Positions 19,045 to 28,462 of a stretch of 36,794 nt of DNA are shown here, in pieces. Location: positions 1-36,794 of the forward strand of contig NZ_JASMRU010000013.1 in NCBI RefSeq assembly GCF_030462585.1. Reading direction: 5' to 3'. Positions within the stretch are counted from its first letter, which is position 1. Every line of letters begins with the position of its first letter. The notes under the pieces are model-generated. The model ran no database searches, had not been told where the DNA came from, and saw only the letters and a program-made list of their open reading frames with translations. Position numbers and translations under genes: made by a program. The stretch comes from Pseudomonas sp. CAN1 (GTDB lineage: Bacteria; Pseudomonadota; Gammaproteobacteria; Pseudomonadales; Pseudomonadaceae).

Positions 19045-19096
19045 GCCTCTGTGGGCCGGCCCGTCCGGCCCCACACACTTCCCCGTCTCCAGAGGC
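19045..19096 (+). promoter_or_regulatory. purL 5' leader structure masking the Shine-Dalgarno
   Basis: GCCTCTG (19045-19051) is a perfect complement of CAGAGGC (19090-19096), which contains the purL Shine-Dalgarno AGAGG. Inside it a second stem pairs GTGGGCCGG (19051-19059) with CCGGCCCCAC (19065-19074, one bulged C). Translation of purL could be dampened by this fold. No ligand-binding core is recognised. Confidence 0.4.
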
Positions 19097-19106
19097 TGTT
19101 CCGACA

Positions 19107-22100
19107 ATGCTGATCCTGCGCGGTGCTCCCGCCCTTTCCGCTTTCCGCCACGGCAAACTGCTCGACCTGCTGACCCAGCATGTACCCGCCGTCACCGGGC
19201 TGTATGCCGAGTTTGCGCACTTCGCCGAGGTCACCGGAGCCCTCAACGCCGAGGAAGAACAAGTCCTGGCGCGCCTGCTGAAGTACGGCCCGAGCGTGCC
19301 CGTGCAGGAGCCCGCCGGTCGTCTGTTCCTGGTGCTGCCGCGTTTCGGCACCATCTCGCCCTGGTCGAGCAAGGCCTCGGACATCGCCCGCAACTGCGGC
19401 CTGGCGAAGATCGAGCGTCTCGAACGCGGCATCGCCTACTACGTCACCGGTGAGCTGAGCGAGGCCGACGCGCAAGCCGTCGCCGCCCGCCTGCACGACC
19501 GCATGACCCAGCTGGTGCTGAGCCAGCTCGAAGAGGCTTCGGCCCTGTTCAGCCACGCCCAGCCCAAGCCGCTGACCGTGGTCGACATCCTCGCCGGCGG
19601 TCGCGCCGCGCTGGAGAAGGCCAACCTCGAACTGGGCCTGGCCCTGGCCGACGACGAGATCGACTACCTGGTGAAGAGCTTCGTCGAGATGGGCCGCAAC
19701 CCGCACGACGTCGAGCTGATGATGTTCGCCCAGGCCAACTCCGAACACTGCCGTCACAAGATCTTCAACGCCAGTTGGGACATCGACGGCCAGTCGCAGG
19801 ACAAGAGCCTGTTCGGCATGATCAAGAACACCTATGAAATGCACCGCGAAGGCGTGCTGTCCGCTTACAAGGACAACGCCGCCGTGATGAAGGGCTACGT
19901 CGCCGGCCGCTTCTACCCGAACGCCGAGACCCGCGAGTACGCCGCCAGCGAAGAGCCGGTGCATATCCTGATGAAGGTGGAGACCCACAACCACCCGACC
20001 GCCATCGCTCCGTTCCCCGGCGCCTCCACCGGCTCCGGCGGCGAGATCCGCGACGAAGGCGCCACCGGTCGTGGCGCCAAGCCCAAGGCCGGCCTGGTCG
20101 GCTTCACCGTCTCCAACCTGAACATCCCCGGTTTCGAGCAGCCCTGGGAAGTGCCCTACGGCAAGCCCGAGCGCATCGTCACCCCGCTGGACATCATGAT
20201 CGAAGGCCCGCTGGGCGGCGCCGCGTTCAACAACGAATTCGGCCGCCCGAACCTGGCCGGCTACTTCCGTACCTTCGAGCAGGCCATCGCCACCCCGCGT
20301 GGCGAGGAAGTCCGTGGCTACCACAAGCCGATCATGATCGCCGGCGGCCTGGGCAACATCCGCGAAGACCACGTGCAGAAGGGCGAGATCTCGGTCGGCG
20401 CCAAGCTGATCGTGCTCGGCGGCCCGGCCATGCTGATCGGCCTGGGCGGCGGCGCCGCTTCCTCCATGGCCACCGGCGCTTCCGCCGCTGACCTGGACTT
20501 CGCCTCGGTGCAGCGCGAGAACCCGGAAATGGAACGCCGTTGCCAGGAGGTCATCGACCGCTGCTGGCAGATGGGCGAGAACAACCCGATCAAGTTCATC
20601 CACGACGTGGGCGCAGGCGGCATCTCCAACGCCCTGCCGGAACTGATCAACGACGGTGGCCGTGGTGGCCGCTTCGAACTGCGCAACGTGCCCAACGACG
20701 AGCCGGGCATGAGCCCGCTGGAAATCTGGTGCAACGAGTCGCAGGAACGCTACGTGATGTCGGTGGACGCCGCCGACTTCGAGACCTTCAAGGCCATCTG
20801 CGAGCGCGAGCGCTGCCCGTTCGCCGTGGTCGGCGAAGCCACCGAAGAGCTGCAGCTGACCGTCGCCGACAGCCACTTCGGCAACAAGCCGGTGGACATG
20901 CCGCTCGAAGTGCTGCTCGGCAAGCCGCCGCGCATGCACCGTTCGGTCACCCGCGAAGCCGAACTGGGCGATGACTTCGCCGCTGCCGGCCTGGACCTGA
21001 CCGAGTCCACCGAGCGCGTGCTGCGCCACCCGGCCGTGGCCAGCAAGAACTTCCTGATCACCATCGGCGACCGCACCATCACCGGCCTGGTGGCCCGCGA
21101 CCAGCTGGTCGGCCCGTGGCAGGTACCGGTGGCCGACTGCGCCGTCACCGCCACCAGCTTCGACGTCTACACCGGTGAAGCCATGGCCATGGGCGAGCGC
21201 ACTCCGCTAGCCGTGATCGACGCCCCGGCCTCCGGCCGCATGGCGATCGGCGAGACCATCACCAACCTGGCCGCCGCGAGCATCGACAAGATCTCCGAGA
21301 TCAAGCTCTCCGCCAACTGGATGGCCGCCGCCGGCCACCCGGGTGAGGACGCGCGCCTGTACGACACCGTCAAGGCTGTCGGCATGGAGCTGTGCCCGGC
21401 GCTGGGCATCACCATCCCGGTGGGCAAGGACTCCATGTCCATGAAGACCCGCTGGCAGGATGGCGACGCCGAGAAGAGCGTCACCTCGCCGATGTCGCTG
21501 ATCATCTCCGGCTTCGCCCCGGTCAACGACGTGCGCAAGACCCTGACCCCGCAACTGCGCCTGGACCAGGGCGAGACCGACCTGATCGTGATCGACCTCG
21601 GCCGTGGCAAGAACCGCATGGGCGGCTCGATCCTCGCCCAGGTCAACGGCCAGATCGGCCGCGCCGCTCCGGACGTCGACGACGCCGAAGACCTGAAGGC
21701 CTTCTTTGCCGTGATCCAGGGCCTGAACGCCGACGGCCACCTGCTGGCCTACCACGACCGTTCCGACGGCGGCCTGATGGCCAGCGTGGTGGAAATGGCC
21801 TTTGCCGGTCATTGCGGCCTCGACCTGAACCTCGACGCCCTGGCCGACAGCCGTGACGAACTGACCGCCGCCCTGTTCAACGAAGAGCTGGGTGCGGTGA
21901 TCCAGGTTCGCAGCGGCGCCACTCCGGAAGTGCTGGCCCAGTTCAGCGCCGCCGGCCTGGAAGACTGCGTCGCGGTCATTGGCCAGCCGGCCAAGGGCGC
22001 CGAGATCGAGCTGTCCTTCAATGGCGAGCGTGTCTTCAGCGCCCAGCGCCGCAACCTGCAGCGCATCTGGAGCGAGACCAGCTACCGCATCCAGCGCATG

Positions 22101-23003
22101 CGCGACAACGCCGACTGCGCCGATCAGGAATTCGACGGCCTGCTCGAAGAAGCGAACCCCGGCCTGTCGGTGAAGCTGAGCTTCGACGTCAACGACAACA
22201 TCGCCGCGCCCTACATCAAGAAGGGCGTGCGCCCGCAGATCGCCATCCTGCGCGAGCAGGGCGTCAACGGTCAGGTGGAAATGGCTGCGGCCTTCGACCG
22301 CGCCGGTTTCGCTGCGGTCGACGTGCACATGAGCGACATCCTCTCCGGCCGTATCAGCCTGGAGCAGTTCAAGGGCCTGGTGGCCTGCGGTGGCTTCTCC
22401 TACGGCGACGTGCTGGGCGCCGGCGAAGGCTGGGCCAAGTCGATCCTCTTCAACGCCCGTGCCCGCGATGGCTTCCAGGCCTTCTTCGAGCGCAAGGACA
22501 GCTTCGCCCTCGGTGTGTGCAACGGTTGCCAGATGATGTCCAACCTGCACGAGCTGATCCCCGGCACCGAGTTCTGGCCGCACTTCGTGCGCAACCGCTC
22601 CGAGCAGTTCGAAGCGCGCGTGGCGATGGTCCAGGTGCAGGAGTCGCAGTCGATCTTCCTGCAGGGCATGGCCGGTTCGCGCATGCCGATCGCCATTGCT
22701 CACGGCGAAGGTCATGCGGAGTTCGAGAGCGAGGAAGCGCTGCTGGAAGCCGACCTGTCCGGCACCGTGGCCCTGCGTTTCGTCGACAACCTGGGCAAGG
22801 TCACCGAGAGCTACCCGGCCAACCCGAACGGCTCGCCGCGTGGCATCACTGGCCTGACCAGCCGCGACGGCCGCGTCACCATCATGATGCCGCACCCGGA
22901 GCGGGTGTTCCGCGCTGTGCAGAACTCCTGGCGTCCTGAGGAGTGGGAAGAGGACGGCGGCTGGATGCGCATGTTCCGCAATGCCCGCGTCTGGGTCGGC
23001 TGA
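19107..23003 (+). CDS. purL: phosphoribosylformylglycinamidine synthase (large, single-chain)
   Basis: PurL converts FGAR to FGAM with glutamine and ATP, the fourth step of purine synthesis. The 1298-aa product is the long proteobacterial form. It has an N-terminal PurS-like domain, a linker, and a tandem AIR-synthase-like catalytic core with [12 protein letters not shown] (about residues 213-224), [20 protein letters not shown] (about 290-310) and [16 protein letters not shown]-terminal class-I glutaminase domain has nucleophile Cys in [10 protein letters not shown] and His in MPHPERVFR. The ATG at 19107 ([11 protein letters not shown]) is preceded by AGAGG. The gene is divergent from mltF and ends at a strong terminator. 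Confidence 0.98.
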   Translation: MLILRGAPALSAFRHGKLLDLLTQHVPAVTGLYAEFAHFAEVTGALNAEEEQVLARLLKYGPSVPVQEPAGRLFLVLPRFGTISPWSSKASDIARNCGLAKIERLERGIAYYVTGELSEADAQAVAARLHDRMTQLVLSQLEEASALFSHAQPKPLTVVDILAGGRAALEKANLELGLALADDEIDYLVKSFVEMGRNPHDVELMMFAQANSEHCRHKIFNASWDIDGQSQDKSLFGMIKNTYEMHREGVLSAYKDNAAVMKGYVAGRFYPNAETREYAASEEPVHILMKVETHNHPTAIAPFPGASTGSGGEIRDEGATGRGAKPKAGLVGFTVSNLNIPGFEQPWEVPYGKPERIVTPLDIMIEGPLGGAAFNNEFGRPNLAGYFRTFEQAIATPRGEEVRGYHKPIMIAGGLGNIREDHVQKGEISVGAKLIVLGGPAMLIGLGGGAASSMATGASAADLDFASVQRENPEMERRCQEVIDRCWQMGENNPIKFIHDVGAGGISNALPELINDGGRGGRFELRNVPNDEPGMSPLEIWCNESQERYVMSVDAADFETFKAICERERCPFAVVGEATEELQLTVADSHFGNKPVDMPLEVLLGKPPRMHRSVTREAELGDDFAAAGLDLTESTERVLRHPAVASKNFLITIGDRTITGLVARDQLVGPWQVPVADCAVTATSFDVYTGEAMAMGERTPLAVIDAPASGRMAIGETITNLAAASIDKISEIKLSANWMAAAGHPGEDARLYDTVKAVGMELCPALGITIPVGKDSMSMKTRWQDGDAEKSVTSPMSLIISGFAPVNDVRKTLTPQLRLDQGETDLIVIDLGRGKNRMGGSILAQVNGQIGRAAPDVDDAEDLKAFFAVIQGLNADGHLLAYHDRSDGGLMASVVEMAFAGHCGLDLNLDALADSRDELTAALFNEELGAVIQVRSGATPEVLAQFSAAGLEDCVAVIGQPAKGAEIELSFNGERVFSAQRRNLQRIWSETSYRIQRMRDNADCADQEFDGLLEEANPGLSVKLSFDVNDNIAAPYIKKGVRPQIAILREQGVNGQVEMAAAFDRAGFAAVDVHMSDILSGRISLEQFKGLVACGGFSYGDVLGAGEGWAKSILFNARARDGFQAFFERKDSFALGVCNGCQMMSNLHELIPGTEFWPHFVRNRSEQFEARVAMVQVQESQSIFLQGMAGSRMPIAIAHGEGHAEFESEEALLEADLSGTVALRFVDNLGKVTESYPANPNGSPRGITGLTSRDGRVTIMMPHPERVFRAVQNSWRPEEWEEDGGWMRMFRNARVWVG

Positions 23004-23025
23004 GTTCGCTGCGATGCAACACGCG

Positions 23026-23060
23026 AAAGGGGAAAGCTTCGGCTTTCCCCTTTTTCTTTG
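23026..23060 (+). terminator. purL rho-independent terminator
   Basis: A perfect 12-bp stem AAAGGGGAAAGC/GCTTTCCCCTTT with the stable UUCG tetraloop (23026-23053) is followed by TTCTTTG. Confidence 0.9.
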
Positions 23061-23083
23061 TTCAGCCTGCGTGGGGGAACACC

Positions 23084-23344
23084 TTGGCTGACGGCGAAGT
23101 GCTTCCTGAAGTGCGTGCGGTCGAGCCGGGGCAGGTGCTGCGCCTTTGTCGCTGCGGGCGCTGCGCCAGCCTGCCGGATGCCGCGGCAGACTGCGCGGAG
23201 GTGCTCGAACTGACCGTCGGGCGCGAGCGTCACCTGCTGCTCTGCCGCTGCGGCCTGTCGGCTAGACTGCCATTCTGTGACGGCTCCCACGCGCCGGCGG
23301 CACCGGGCTTGAAGGAGCGCTGGCGGCGTTTCACCGGCGGCTGA
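23084..23344 (+). CDS. miniature CDGSH iron-sulfur domain protein
   Basis: This 86-aa protein ends in one canonical CDGSH motif: Cys54-x-Cys56, Ser59, Pro63, Cys65-Asp-Gly-Ser-His69. The motif holds a 2Fe-2S cluster with three Cys and one His. A first, degenerate half (CRCGRCASLP at 22-31) keeps the CxC but lacks the Cys-Asp-Gly-x-His end, as if one of two repeats had decayed. I propose a TTG start at 23084 because GGGGGA lies 6-7 nt upstream. GTG at 23099 is an alternative. No ATG is available after the purL terminator. It probably acts in cytoplasmic redox or cluster handling, by family analogy only. Confidence 0.8.
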   Translation: MADGEVLPEVRAVEPGQVLRLCRCGRCASLPDAAADCAEVLELTVGRERHLLLCRCGLSARLPFCDGSHAPAAPGLKERWRRFTGG

Positions 23345-23435
23345 GCTCGAAGTCGGTCACAGATTTCAGACAAAGTCCGCGCCCGGCGAACAAGCCAGGA
23401 ACCGGACGGTCGAACTTGCACGATGACCAGCAAGT

Positions 23436-23530
23436 CACAGGAGGCAAAGTGCCACTATTTGTGGCAGCATTTGTCAGCCGTGGCGCTCTTTGCCACGGTC
23501 GTGTCCCTGTTTCGATCGGAGTCTCCGATG
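23436..23530 (+). promoter_or_regulatory. hairpin-rich leader of the YqfO-like gene
   Basis: TGCCAC-TATTT-GTGGCA (23450-23466) and CCGTGGC-GCTCTTT-GCCACGG (23478-23498) can also pair with each other because GCCAC and GTGGC each occur twice. The start region ATCGG-AGTCT-CCGAT (23515-23529) holds the Shine-Dalgarno GGAG, and the first two bases of the ATG, in a small dyad. An AGGAGG at 23439-23444 precedes a GTG at 23449 in another frame. The layout suggests alternative RNA folds, but no ligand or leader peptide is established. Confidence 0.35.
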
Positions 23531-23845
23531 TACAAACTGTGTTTCTACGTTCCGGAAAGCCATCTGGAACCGGTCAAGAAGGCGCTGTTCGCCGCCGGTG
23601 CAGGACGCATCGGTGCCTACGACAGCTGTTGCTGGCAGGCGCTCGGACAGGGACAGTTCCGCCCACTGCAGGGCAGCAGCCCTTATATCGGCCAGGCCGG
23701 CAGCGTCGAGCACGTCGCTGAATGGAAGGTCGAGATGGTGGTGGCCGACGAGTTGATACATGACTCGGTGAAGGCGCTGAAGCAGGCCCATCCCTACGAG
23801 ACGCCGGCCTACGAGGTCTGGCGGCTGTCGGACATGGTGTTCTGA
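23528..23845 (+). CDS. YqfO/NIF3-like stand-alone domain protein
   Basis: The 105-aa product corresponds to the small inserted domain found in YqfO-type NIF3 (GTP cyclohydrolase I type 2 family) proteins, here as a separate protein. It begins MYKLCFYVPESHLEPVKKAL and contains GAGRIGAYDSCCWQ at about residues 24-37, GQFRPLQGSSPYIG in the middle and HPYETPAYEVW near the C-terminus. These are the conserved features of this CutA-like fold. The function is unknown; a metal- or nucleotide-sensing role has been suggested for the fold. ATG 23528 has GGAG 9 nt upstream. An in-frame ATG at 23423 would add 35 residues (including a hydrophobic segment) of leader-like sequence and is less likely. A bidirectional terminator follows. 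Confidence 0.88.
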   Translation: MYKLCFYVPESHLEPVKKALFAAGAGRIGAYDSCCWQALGQGQFRPLQGSSPYIGQAGSVEHVAEWKVEMVVADELIHDSVKALKQAHPYETPAYEVWRLSDMVF

Positions 23846-23854
23846 GCAGACATG

Positions 23855-23881
23855 AAAAAGGCGCCCGCAGGCGCCTTTTTT
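23855..23881. terminator. bidirectional terminator
   Basis: AAAAAGGCGCC-CGCA-GGCGCCTTTTTT is an 11-bp stem with A and U tracts on both sides. It sits between the convergent YqfO-like and L,D-transpeptidase genes and can serve both. Confidence 0.92.
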
Positions 23882-23894
23882 CTTGCGGGTCCGC

Positions 23895-24398
23895 TTACGG
23901 ACGAATCTCGATCAGCGTGCCGTCCTTGACCAGGCTCCAGACCTCACGCATGTCGGCGTTGGTCATGGCGATGCAGCCGTTGGTCCAGTCCAGGGTGGAG
24001 AAGTACCACTCCGGATAGTCGTCATCCATCGGCGTGCCGTGGATCATGATCATGCCGCCTGGCGACAGGCTCTTTTCCCGTGCCTTGGCCACATCGCGGG
24101 CGTTGGGGTAGGAGATGTGCATGGAGAGGTTGTACTTGTCGCTGGTCTTGCGCCAGTCGACCCAGTAGAAGCCTTCCGGCGTGCGGTTGTCGCCTTCGGC
24201 CAGCTTCGGGCCTTGCGGGCGCTTGCCCAGGGACACGCGATAAGTCTTGAGAACCTTGCCGTTGCTGATCAGGTTCATTTTGCGCTCGGACTTGAGCACG
24301 AGAATCTTGTCGATACGACCGTCGAGCGTGGGCAGCGCGTTGGCATGCGAGAACGCTGCGAAGGTCAGACAAAGTACGGCAATCAACCAGCGCTTCAA
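23895..24398 (-). CDS. L,D-transpeptidase (YkuD family), periplasmic
   Basis: The 167-aa product has a signal peptide (KRWLIAVLCLTFAAFSHA) and a compact YkuD domain. The active-site motif is complete: His120 in MIMIHGTP and catalytic Cys142 in WTNGCIAMTNADM. This family forms or trims L,D cross-links in peptidoglycan or attaches proteins to it; which reaction applies here cannot be told. I place the start at the TTG at 24398 because GGGGAA lies 6 nt upstream and the signal peptide begins there. The only ATG upstream (24443) would put 15 unrelated residues in front. The gene lies 50 bp after the Nudix gene on the same strand. Confidence 0.9.
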   Translation of the reverse strand: MKRWLIAVLCLTFAAFSHANALPTLDGRIDKILVLKSERKMNLISNGKVLKTYRVSLGKRPQGPKLAEGDNRTPEGFYWVDWRKTSDKYNLSMHISYPNARDVAKAREKSLSPGGMIMIHGTPMDDDYPEWYFSTLDWTNGCIAMTNADMREVWSLVKDGTLIEIRP

Positions 24399-24448
24399 GT
24401 GGTGTTCCCCGGTAGTTCCTAAAGCCTTAGAGGCGGTAAACAAGTCTA

Positions 24449-25000
24449 TTAGTTCTTTTTCTGTGCAAGCATTGGGAGAATTCCCTCGTTGCGTATCGGG
24501 AAACTCTGAATGGTTCGATCCGCAAGGAAATATTCTAAGGTACGGCCCACGGTGGGGAAAGCCAGCTCATCCCACGGTATGTCGGATTCTTCGAAGAGTT
24601 GAACTTCCAGGCTTTCTTCGCCGGCGGAGAAGTCCAGGTCGGCCAGTTCGGCGCGGAAGAAGATATAAACCTGGCTGATATGCGGCAGATCAAAGACCGT
24701 ATAAAGCTGCAAGCCGTGTACTCGCGCATTGGCCTCTTCGAGGGTCTCGCGGGCGGCGGCCTGTTCCAGCGTCTCGCCGTTCTCCATGAAGCCCGCCGGC
24801 AGTGTCCAGTAGCCCTGGCGCGGCTGGATCGCCCGGCGGCAGAGGAGGATGCGCCCGTCCCAGACCGGCAGGCAGCCGGCGACGATGCGCGGGTTCTGGT
24901 AATGCACGGTCTGGCACTGGTCGCAGACGTAGCGCGGGCGATTGTCGCCGCTGGGGATGCGCAGGCTCACGCTGGCGCCGCACTGGCTGCAGAAATTCAT
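24449..25000 (-). CDS. Nudix hydrolase with N-terminal zinc ribbon
   Basis: This 183-aa protein starts with a zinc ribbon (Cys4, Cys7, Cys26, Cys29; MNFCSQCGASVSL). The Nudix domain has box residues Gly70, Glu76 and REtlEE at 84-89 (PAGFMENGETLEQAAARETL...). The usual Gly near the end of the box is replaced by Asn91. Such stand-alone ribbon-Nudix proteins hydrolyse nucleoside diphosphate derivatives, possibly ADP-ribose or NADH-like compounds, but the exact substrate is unknown. It is divergent from another Nudix gene 139 bp away. Confidence 0.9.
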   Translation of the reverse strand: MNFCSQCGASVSLRIPSGDNRPRYVCDQCQTVHYQNPRIVAGCLPVWDGRILLCRRAIQPRQGYWTLPAGFMENGETLEQAAARETLEEANARVHGLQLYTVFDLPHISQVYIFFRAELADLDFSAGEESLEVQLFEESDIPWDELAFPTVGRTLEYFLADRTIQSFPIRNEGILPMLAQKKN

Positions 25001-25139
25001 GCCGCTTCCTTGTTATGTATTGAGGCAATCTTGCGCGCTGCGCGGGGCGTGCAGCAAGGGGCGGGGGTTGGGCAGGGGCGTCTTTCGTGCCATGATTCTT
25101 CAATTAAAAGAATCGGCCATTTCCCGCAGGATGTTCCGC

Positions 25140-25736
25140 ATGCTGGACCAGCTGCGCCAACGCATACAGGCGCACACGCCAAGCGATCTCGAAACGGACC
25201 ACAGCTTCCCTGAAGCGGCGGTCCTGCTCCCCATCACTCCCCAGGAAGAGCTCGTGCTCACCTTGCGCGCGACCGGTCTGTCGACCCACAGCGGCGAAGT
25301 GGCGTTTCCGGGCGGGCGCCGCGACCCGGAGGATGTGGACCTGATCCACACCGCCCTGCGCGAGGCTCACGAGGAGATCGCCCTGCCGCCGGGGCTGGTG
25401 GAAGTGGTCGGGCCGCTGAGCACCCTGGTCTCGCGCCACGGCATCCTGGTCAAACCGTTCGTCGGTTTCGTCCCGGATTTCGTCGAGTACCGGCCCAACG
25501 ACGGCGAGATCGACGCCGTGTTCAAGGTGCCGCTGGACTTCTTCCGTGGCGACCCGCGGGAAACCACCCACCGCATCGATTACTTCGGCCGCAGCTGGTA
25601 TGTCCCGAGCTATCTGTTCGAGGGCTACAAGATCTGGGGCCTGTCCGCGATCATGCTGGTCGAGCTGCTCAACCTGCTGTACGACAGCGGCATCGACCTG
25701 CACCAGCCGCCCGCGAAGTTCATCAAGCTCAGCTGA
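25140..25736 (+). CDS. CoA pyrophosphatase-type Nudix hydrolase (NudL-like)
   Basis: The 198-aa product has the signature of the CoA-cleaving Nudix subfamily in front of the box (LTLRATGLSTHSGEVAFPGG, about residues 41-59) and then REAHEEI (74-80) in the box. These enzymes cleave CoA and its derivatives to 3',5'-ADP and phosphopantetheine. I chose ATG 25140 (MLDQLRQRIQ) because AGGA lies 8 nt upstream. ATGs at 25131 and 25092 are alternatives without good signals. A small dyad (GATTCTT...AAGAATC) lies at about 25093-25113 in its 5' region. The carbonic anhydrase-like gene follows 43 bp later. Confidence 0.9.
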   Translation: MLDQLRQRIQAHTPSDLETDHSFPEAAVLLPITPQEELVLTLRATGLSTHSGEVAFPGGRRDPEDVDLIHTALREAHEEIALPPGLVEVVGPLSTLVSRHGILVKPFVGFVPDFVEYRPNDGEIDAVFKVPLDFFRGDPRETTHRIDYFGRSWYVPSYLFEGYKIWGLSAIMLVELLNLLYDSGIDLHQPPAKFIKLS

Positions 25737-25779
25737 TGCTTCCCTATAAGAACAGCGGCCCCCGCCTGAGGAGATACCC

Positions 25780-26307
25780 ATGAAATACCGCCTGGGCTCG
25801 TCCCGAGTCGAAACCCATCCGGAAAGCTGGATCGCCCCCAACGCCACGGTGGTCGGCAAGGTGCGCCTCGACGCCGGCGCCAGCGTGTGGTTCAACGCCG
25901 TGCTGCGCGGCGACAACGAGCTGATCCACATCGGCGAGCACAGCAACGTCCAGGACGGCACCGTGATGCACACCGACATGGGCTTCCCGCTGACCCTGGG
26001 CAAGGGTGTGACCATCGGCCACAACGCCATGCTGCACGGTTGCACGGTGGGCGACTACAGCCTCATCGGCATCAACGCGGTGATCCTCAACGGCGCGAAG
26101 ATCGGCAAGTACTGCATCATCGGCGCCAACGCGCTGATCCCCGAGGGCAAGGAAATCCCCGACGGTTCCCTGGTCATGGGCTCGCCCGGCAAGGTGGTGC
26201 GCGAGCTCAGCGAGCCGCAGAAGAAGATGCTCGAGGCCAGCGCCGCCCACTATGTGCACAACGCCCAGCGTTATGCCCGCGATCTGGCCGAGCAGGAAGA
26301 TGACTGA
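25780..26307 (+). CDS. gamma-carbonic anhydrase family hexapeptide protein
   Basis: The 175-aa product is a left-handed beta-helix protein (repeats such as [20 protein letters not shown], then a C-terminal helix). The three zinc histidines of the gamma class are present: His64 (VMHTD), His81 and His86 (GHNAMLHGC). It belongs to the YrdA/PaaY-like branch, where carbonic anhydrase activity is often weak or absent, so the physiological role is uncertain. GAGGAG 7 nt before the ATG is strong. Its last bases overlap the start of the DUF1289 gene. Confidence 0.92.
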   Translation: MKYRLGSSRVETHPESWIAPNATVVGKVRLDAGASVWFNAVLRGDNELIHIGEHSNVQDGTVMHTDMGFPLTLGKGVTIGHNAMLHGCTVGDYSLIGINAVILNGAKIGKYCIIGANALIPEGKEIPDGSLVMGSPGKVVRELSEPQKKMLEASAAHYVHNAQRYARDLAEQEDD

Positions 26308-26488
26308 AGAACGTCCCGTCGCCTCGCCCTGCGTGCACGTCTGCGCGCTGGACGACGCCGACATCTGCCTGGGCTGCCAGCGCAGCTCCGCGGAGATCAC
26401 CCGCTGGGGCCTGATGGACAACGCCGAGCGCCGTGAAGTGCTCCGGCGTTGCGAGCAGCGCGCCCGCGAACAGGGCGTGCTGATCTAG
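26300..26488 (+). CDS. DUF1289 small cysteine-rich protein
   Basis: This 62-aa protein has four cysteines spaced as in DUF1289 (Cys11-x3-Cys15, Cys23-x2-Cys26; [19 protein letters not shown]), followed by EITRW and a basic helix. The Cys pattern suggests a bound metal or iron-sulfur site, but the function is unknown. Its ATG overlaps the 3' end of the carbonic anhydrase-like gene by 8 bp, with AGGA 5 nt upstream, so the two are translated in tandem. Confidence 0.9.
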   Translation: MTEERPVASPCVHVCALDDADICLGCQRSSAEITRWGLMDNAERREVLRRCEQRAREQGVLI

Positions 26489-26537
26489 CGCGCACCGAAC
26501 TCTTTTTCCAACTCCAGTTTCCCCGAGGTTTCCCGCA

Positions 26538-27719
26538 ATGCCCCGTATTGGAACCCCCCTGTCGCCGAGCGCGACCCGCGTACTGCTCTGTGGCTCCGGC
26601 GAGCTGGGCAAGGAAGTGGCGATCGAGCTGCAGCGCCTGGGCTGCGAAGTCATCGCCGTGGACCGCTACGAGAACGCGCCGGCCATGCAGGTCGCGCACC
26701 GCAGCCACGTGATCAGCATGCTCGACGGCGTTGCCCTGCGCGCGGTGATCAAGCAGGAAAAGCCGCACTACATCGTGCCGGAGATCGAAGCCATCGCCAC
26801 CGCGACCCTGGTCGAGCTGGAGAACGAAGGCTACACCGTGATCCCCACCGCCCGTGCCGCGCAGCTGACCATGAATCGCGAGGGCATTCGTCGCCTGGCC
26901 GCCGAAGAGCTGGGCCTGCCGACCTCGCCCTACCACTTCGCCGACACCTACGAGGACTACGCCGCGGGCGTCGCCGCCGTGGGCTATCCGTGCGTGGTCA
27001 AGCCGATCATGAGTTCCTCGGGCAAGGGCCAGAGCGTGCTCAAGTCCGATGCCGACCTGAAGACCGCCTGGGATTACGCCCAGGAAGGCGGCCGCGCCGG
27101 CAAGGGCCGCGTCATCGTCGAGGGCTTCATCGACTTCGACTACGAAATCACCCTGCTGACCGTGCGCCACATCGGCGGCACCACCTTCTGCGCGCCCATC
27201 GGCCACCGCCAGGTGAAGGGCGACTACCACGAGTCCTGGCAGCCCCAGGCCATGAGCCCGAAGGCACTGGCCGAGTCGGAGCGCGTGGCCAAGGCGGTTA
27301 CCGAAGCGCTGGGCGGTCGCGGCCTGTTCGGCGTGGAGCTGTTCGTCAAGGGCGATGAAGTGTGGTTCAGCGAAGTCTCGCCGCGCCCGCACGACACCGG
27401 CCTGGTCACCCTGATCTCCCAGGACCTCTCCGAATTCGCCCTGCACGCCCGCGCCATCCTTGGCCTGCCGATCCCGGTGATCCGCCAGCTGGGCGATTCC
27501 GCCTCGGCGGTGATCCTGGTGGAAGGCAAGTCGCAGCAGGTGTCTTTCGGCAACGTCGGCGCTGCCCTTAGCGAGCCGGACACCGCGCTGCGCCTGTTCG
27601 GCAAGCCGGAAGTGGATGGCCAGCGCCGCATGGGCGTTGCCCTGGCACGCGACGAGTCGATCGACGCCGCCCGCGCCAAGGCCACCCGTTCGGCCCAGGC
27701 GGTCAAAGTCGAGCTGTGA
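26538..27719 (+). CDS. purT: formate-dependent phosphoribosylglycinamide formyltransferase
   Basis: PurT formylates GAR from formate and ATP, the folate-independent version of the third purine step. The 393-aa product has the ATP-grasp layout. The N-terminal nucleotide-like fold begins [20 protein letters not shown] (about residues 15-34). [14 protein letters not shown] and [15 protein letters not shown] lie in the central domain (the latter about 153-167). [15 protein letters not shown] supplies metal and substrate residues. GAGG lies upstream of the ATG. The stop overlaps the start of the SGNH hydrolase gene by 4 bp (GTGA). Confidence 0.97.
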   Translation: MPRIGTPLSPSATRVLLCGSGELGKEVAIELQRLGCEVIAVDRYENAPAMQVAHRSHVISMLDGVALRAVIKQEKPHYIVPEIEAIATATLVELENEGYTVIPTARAAQLTMNREGIRRLAAEELGLPTSPYHFADTYEDYAAGVAAVGYPCVVKPIMSSSGKGQSVLKSDADLKTAWDYAQEGGRAGKGRVIVEGFIDFDYEITLLTVRHIGGTTFCAPIGHRQVKGDYHESWQPQAMSPKALAESERVAKAVTEALGGRGLFGVELFVKGDEVWFSEVSPRPHDTGLVTLISQDLSEFALHARAILGLPIPVIRQLGDSASAVILVEGKSQQVSFGNVGAALSEPDTALRLFGKPEVDGQRRMGVALARDESIDAARAKATRSAQAVKVEL

Positions 27720-28462
27720 GCCGCTGGGCGGGGCTGATGTGGTGGGCGGCGGCAGTGCCGCTGCTGCCGCTGGCCCTGCCCATGGCCGTGCGCACCCGGC
27801 GCACGGCCTTGCGCCTGGCTCCTGCCGCGGGCACTTGCGAAGGTGTAGCGGGGGTGGAGTTTGCTGGCGAACCCTTTCGTCTGTTGCTGCTGGGTGAGTC
27901 CACCGTTGCCGGTGTCGGGGCGTCCTGCCTGGACTTCGCCCTGGCCGGTCGACTGGCCCTGGCGCTCTCCACTCGTCTGCAGCGGCCGGTCGTCTGGCGT
28001 GCAGCGGGGGAGAACGGCATTACTGCCAGCGAGGCCTGTGAGCGCCTCCTGCCGTTGGTGGCCGGGCAGGATTACGACCTGGTGGCGCTGGTGTTTGGCG
28101 TCAACGACACCACGCATTTCAGCTCCAGCCAGCGTTGGCTGGGCGCCCTGGAGAAACTGATCGAACATTTCCGCGGCCGTGGCGCGCGGGTGGTATGCAC
28201 GGCGGTACCGCCGCTGCAGCACTTCACCGCCTTGCCCTGGCTGTTGCGGCAGTTGCTCGGTTGGCGCGGGGCGTTGCTGGATCGGCAGCTCGGTGCCCTG
28301 GCCATGGCGCAGGGCGCGGGCTATTGCGGAGTAAGCCTGGAGATGCAGCCGCAGTTCCTCGCCATCGATGGCTATCACCCTTCGGCGCTGGGCTATCAGG
28401 TCTGGGGCGAGCATCTGGCCGAGTGGCTGGTGCAGCCGTTCGGGGGGCACGGCTCTTTGTAG
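27716..28462 (+). CDS. SGNH/GDSL-type hydrolase
   Basis: This 248-aa protein starts with a membrane or signal segment ([20 protein letters not shown]). The SGNH blocks follow: block [13 protein letters not shown] with nucleophile Ser62 (GES in place of GDS), block II Gly98 or nearby (AAGENGITA), block III GVND with Asn130, and block V DGYH with Asp218 and His221. It is therefore an esterase, lipase or thioesterase of unknown substrate, probably facing the periplasm. The GTG start lies inside the end of purT (GTGA overlap), so expression is coupled to purT without an obvious functional link. Confidence 0.9.
   Translation: MSRWAGLMWWAAAVPLLPLALPMAVRTRRTALRLAPAAGTCEGVAGVEFAGEPFRLLLLGESTVAGVGASCLDFALAGRLALALSTRLQRPVVWRAAGENGITASEACERLLPLVAGQDYDLVALVFGVNDTTHFSSSQRWLGALEKLIEHFRGRGARVVCTAVPPLQHFTALPWLLRQLLGWRGALLDRQLGALAMAQGAGYCGVSLEMQPQFLAIDGYHPSALGYQVWGEHLAEWLVQPFGGHGSL

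Noticed and set aside
23449-23721. GTG-initiated frame after AGGAGG overlapping the YqfO-like gene
   Set aside because: The SD-to-GTG spacing is only 4 nt and the product soon becomes Arg-rich shadow sequence of the next gene. I keep it only as a possible leader start.
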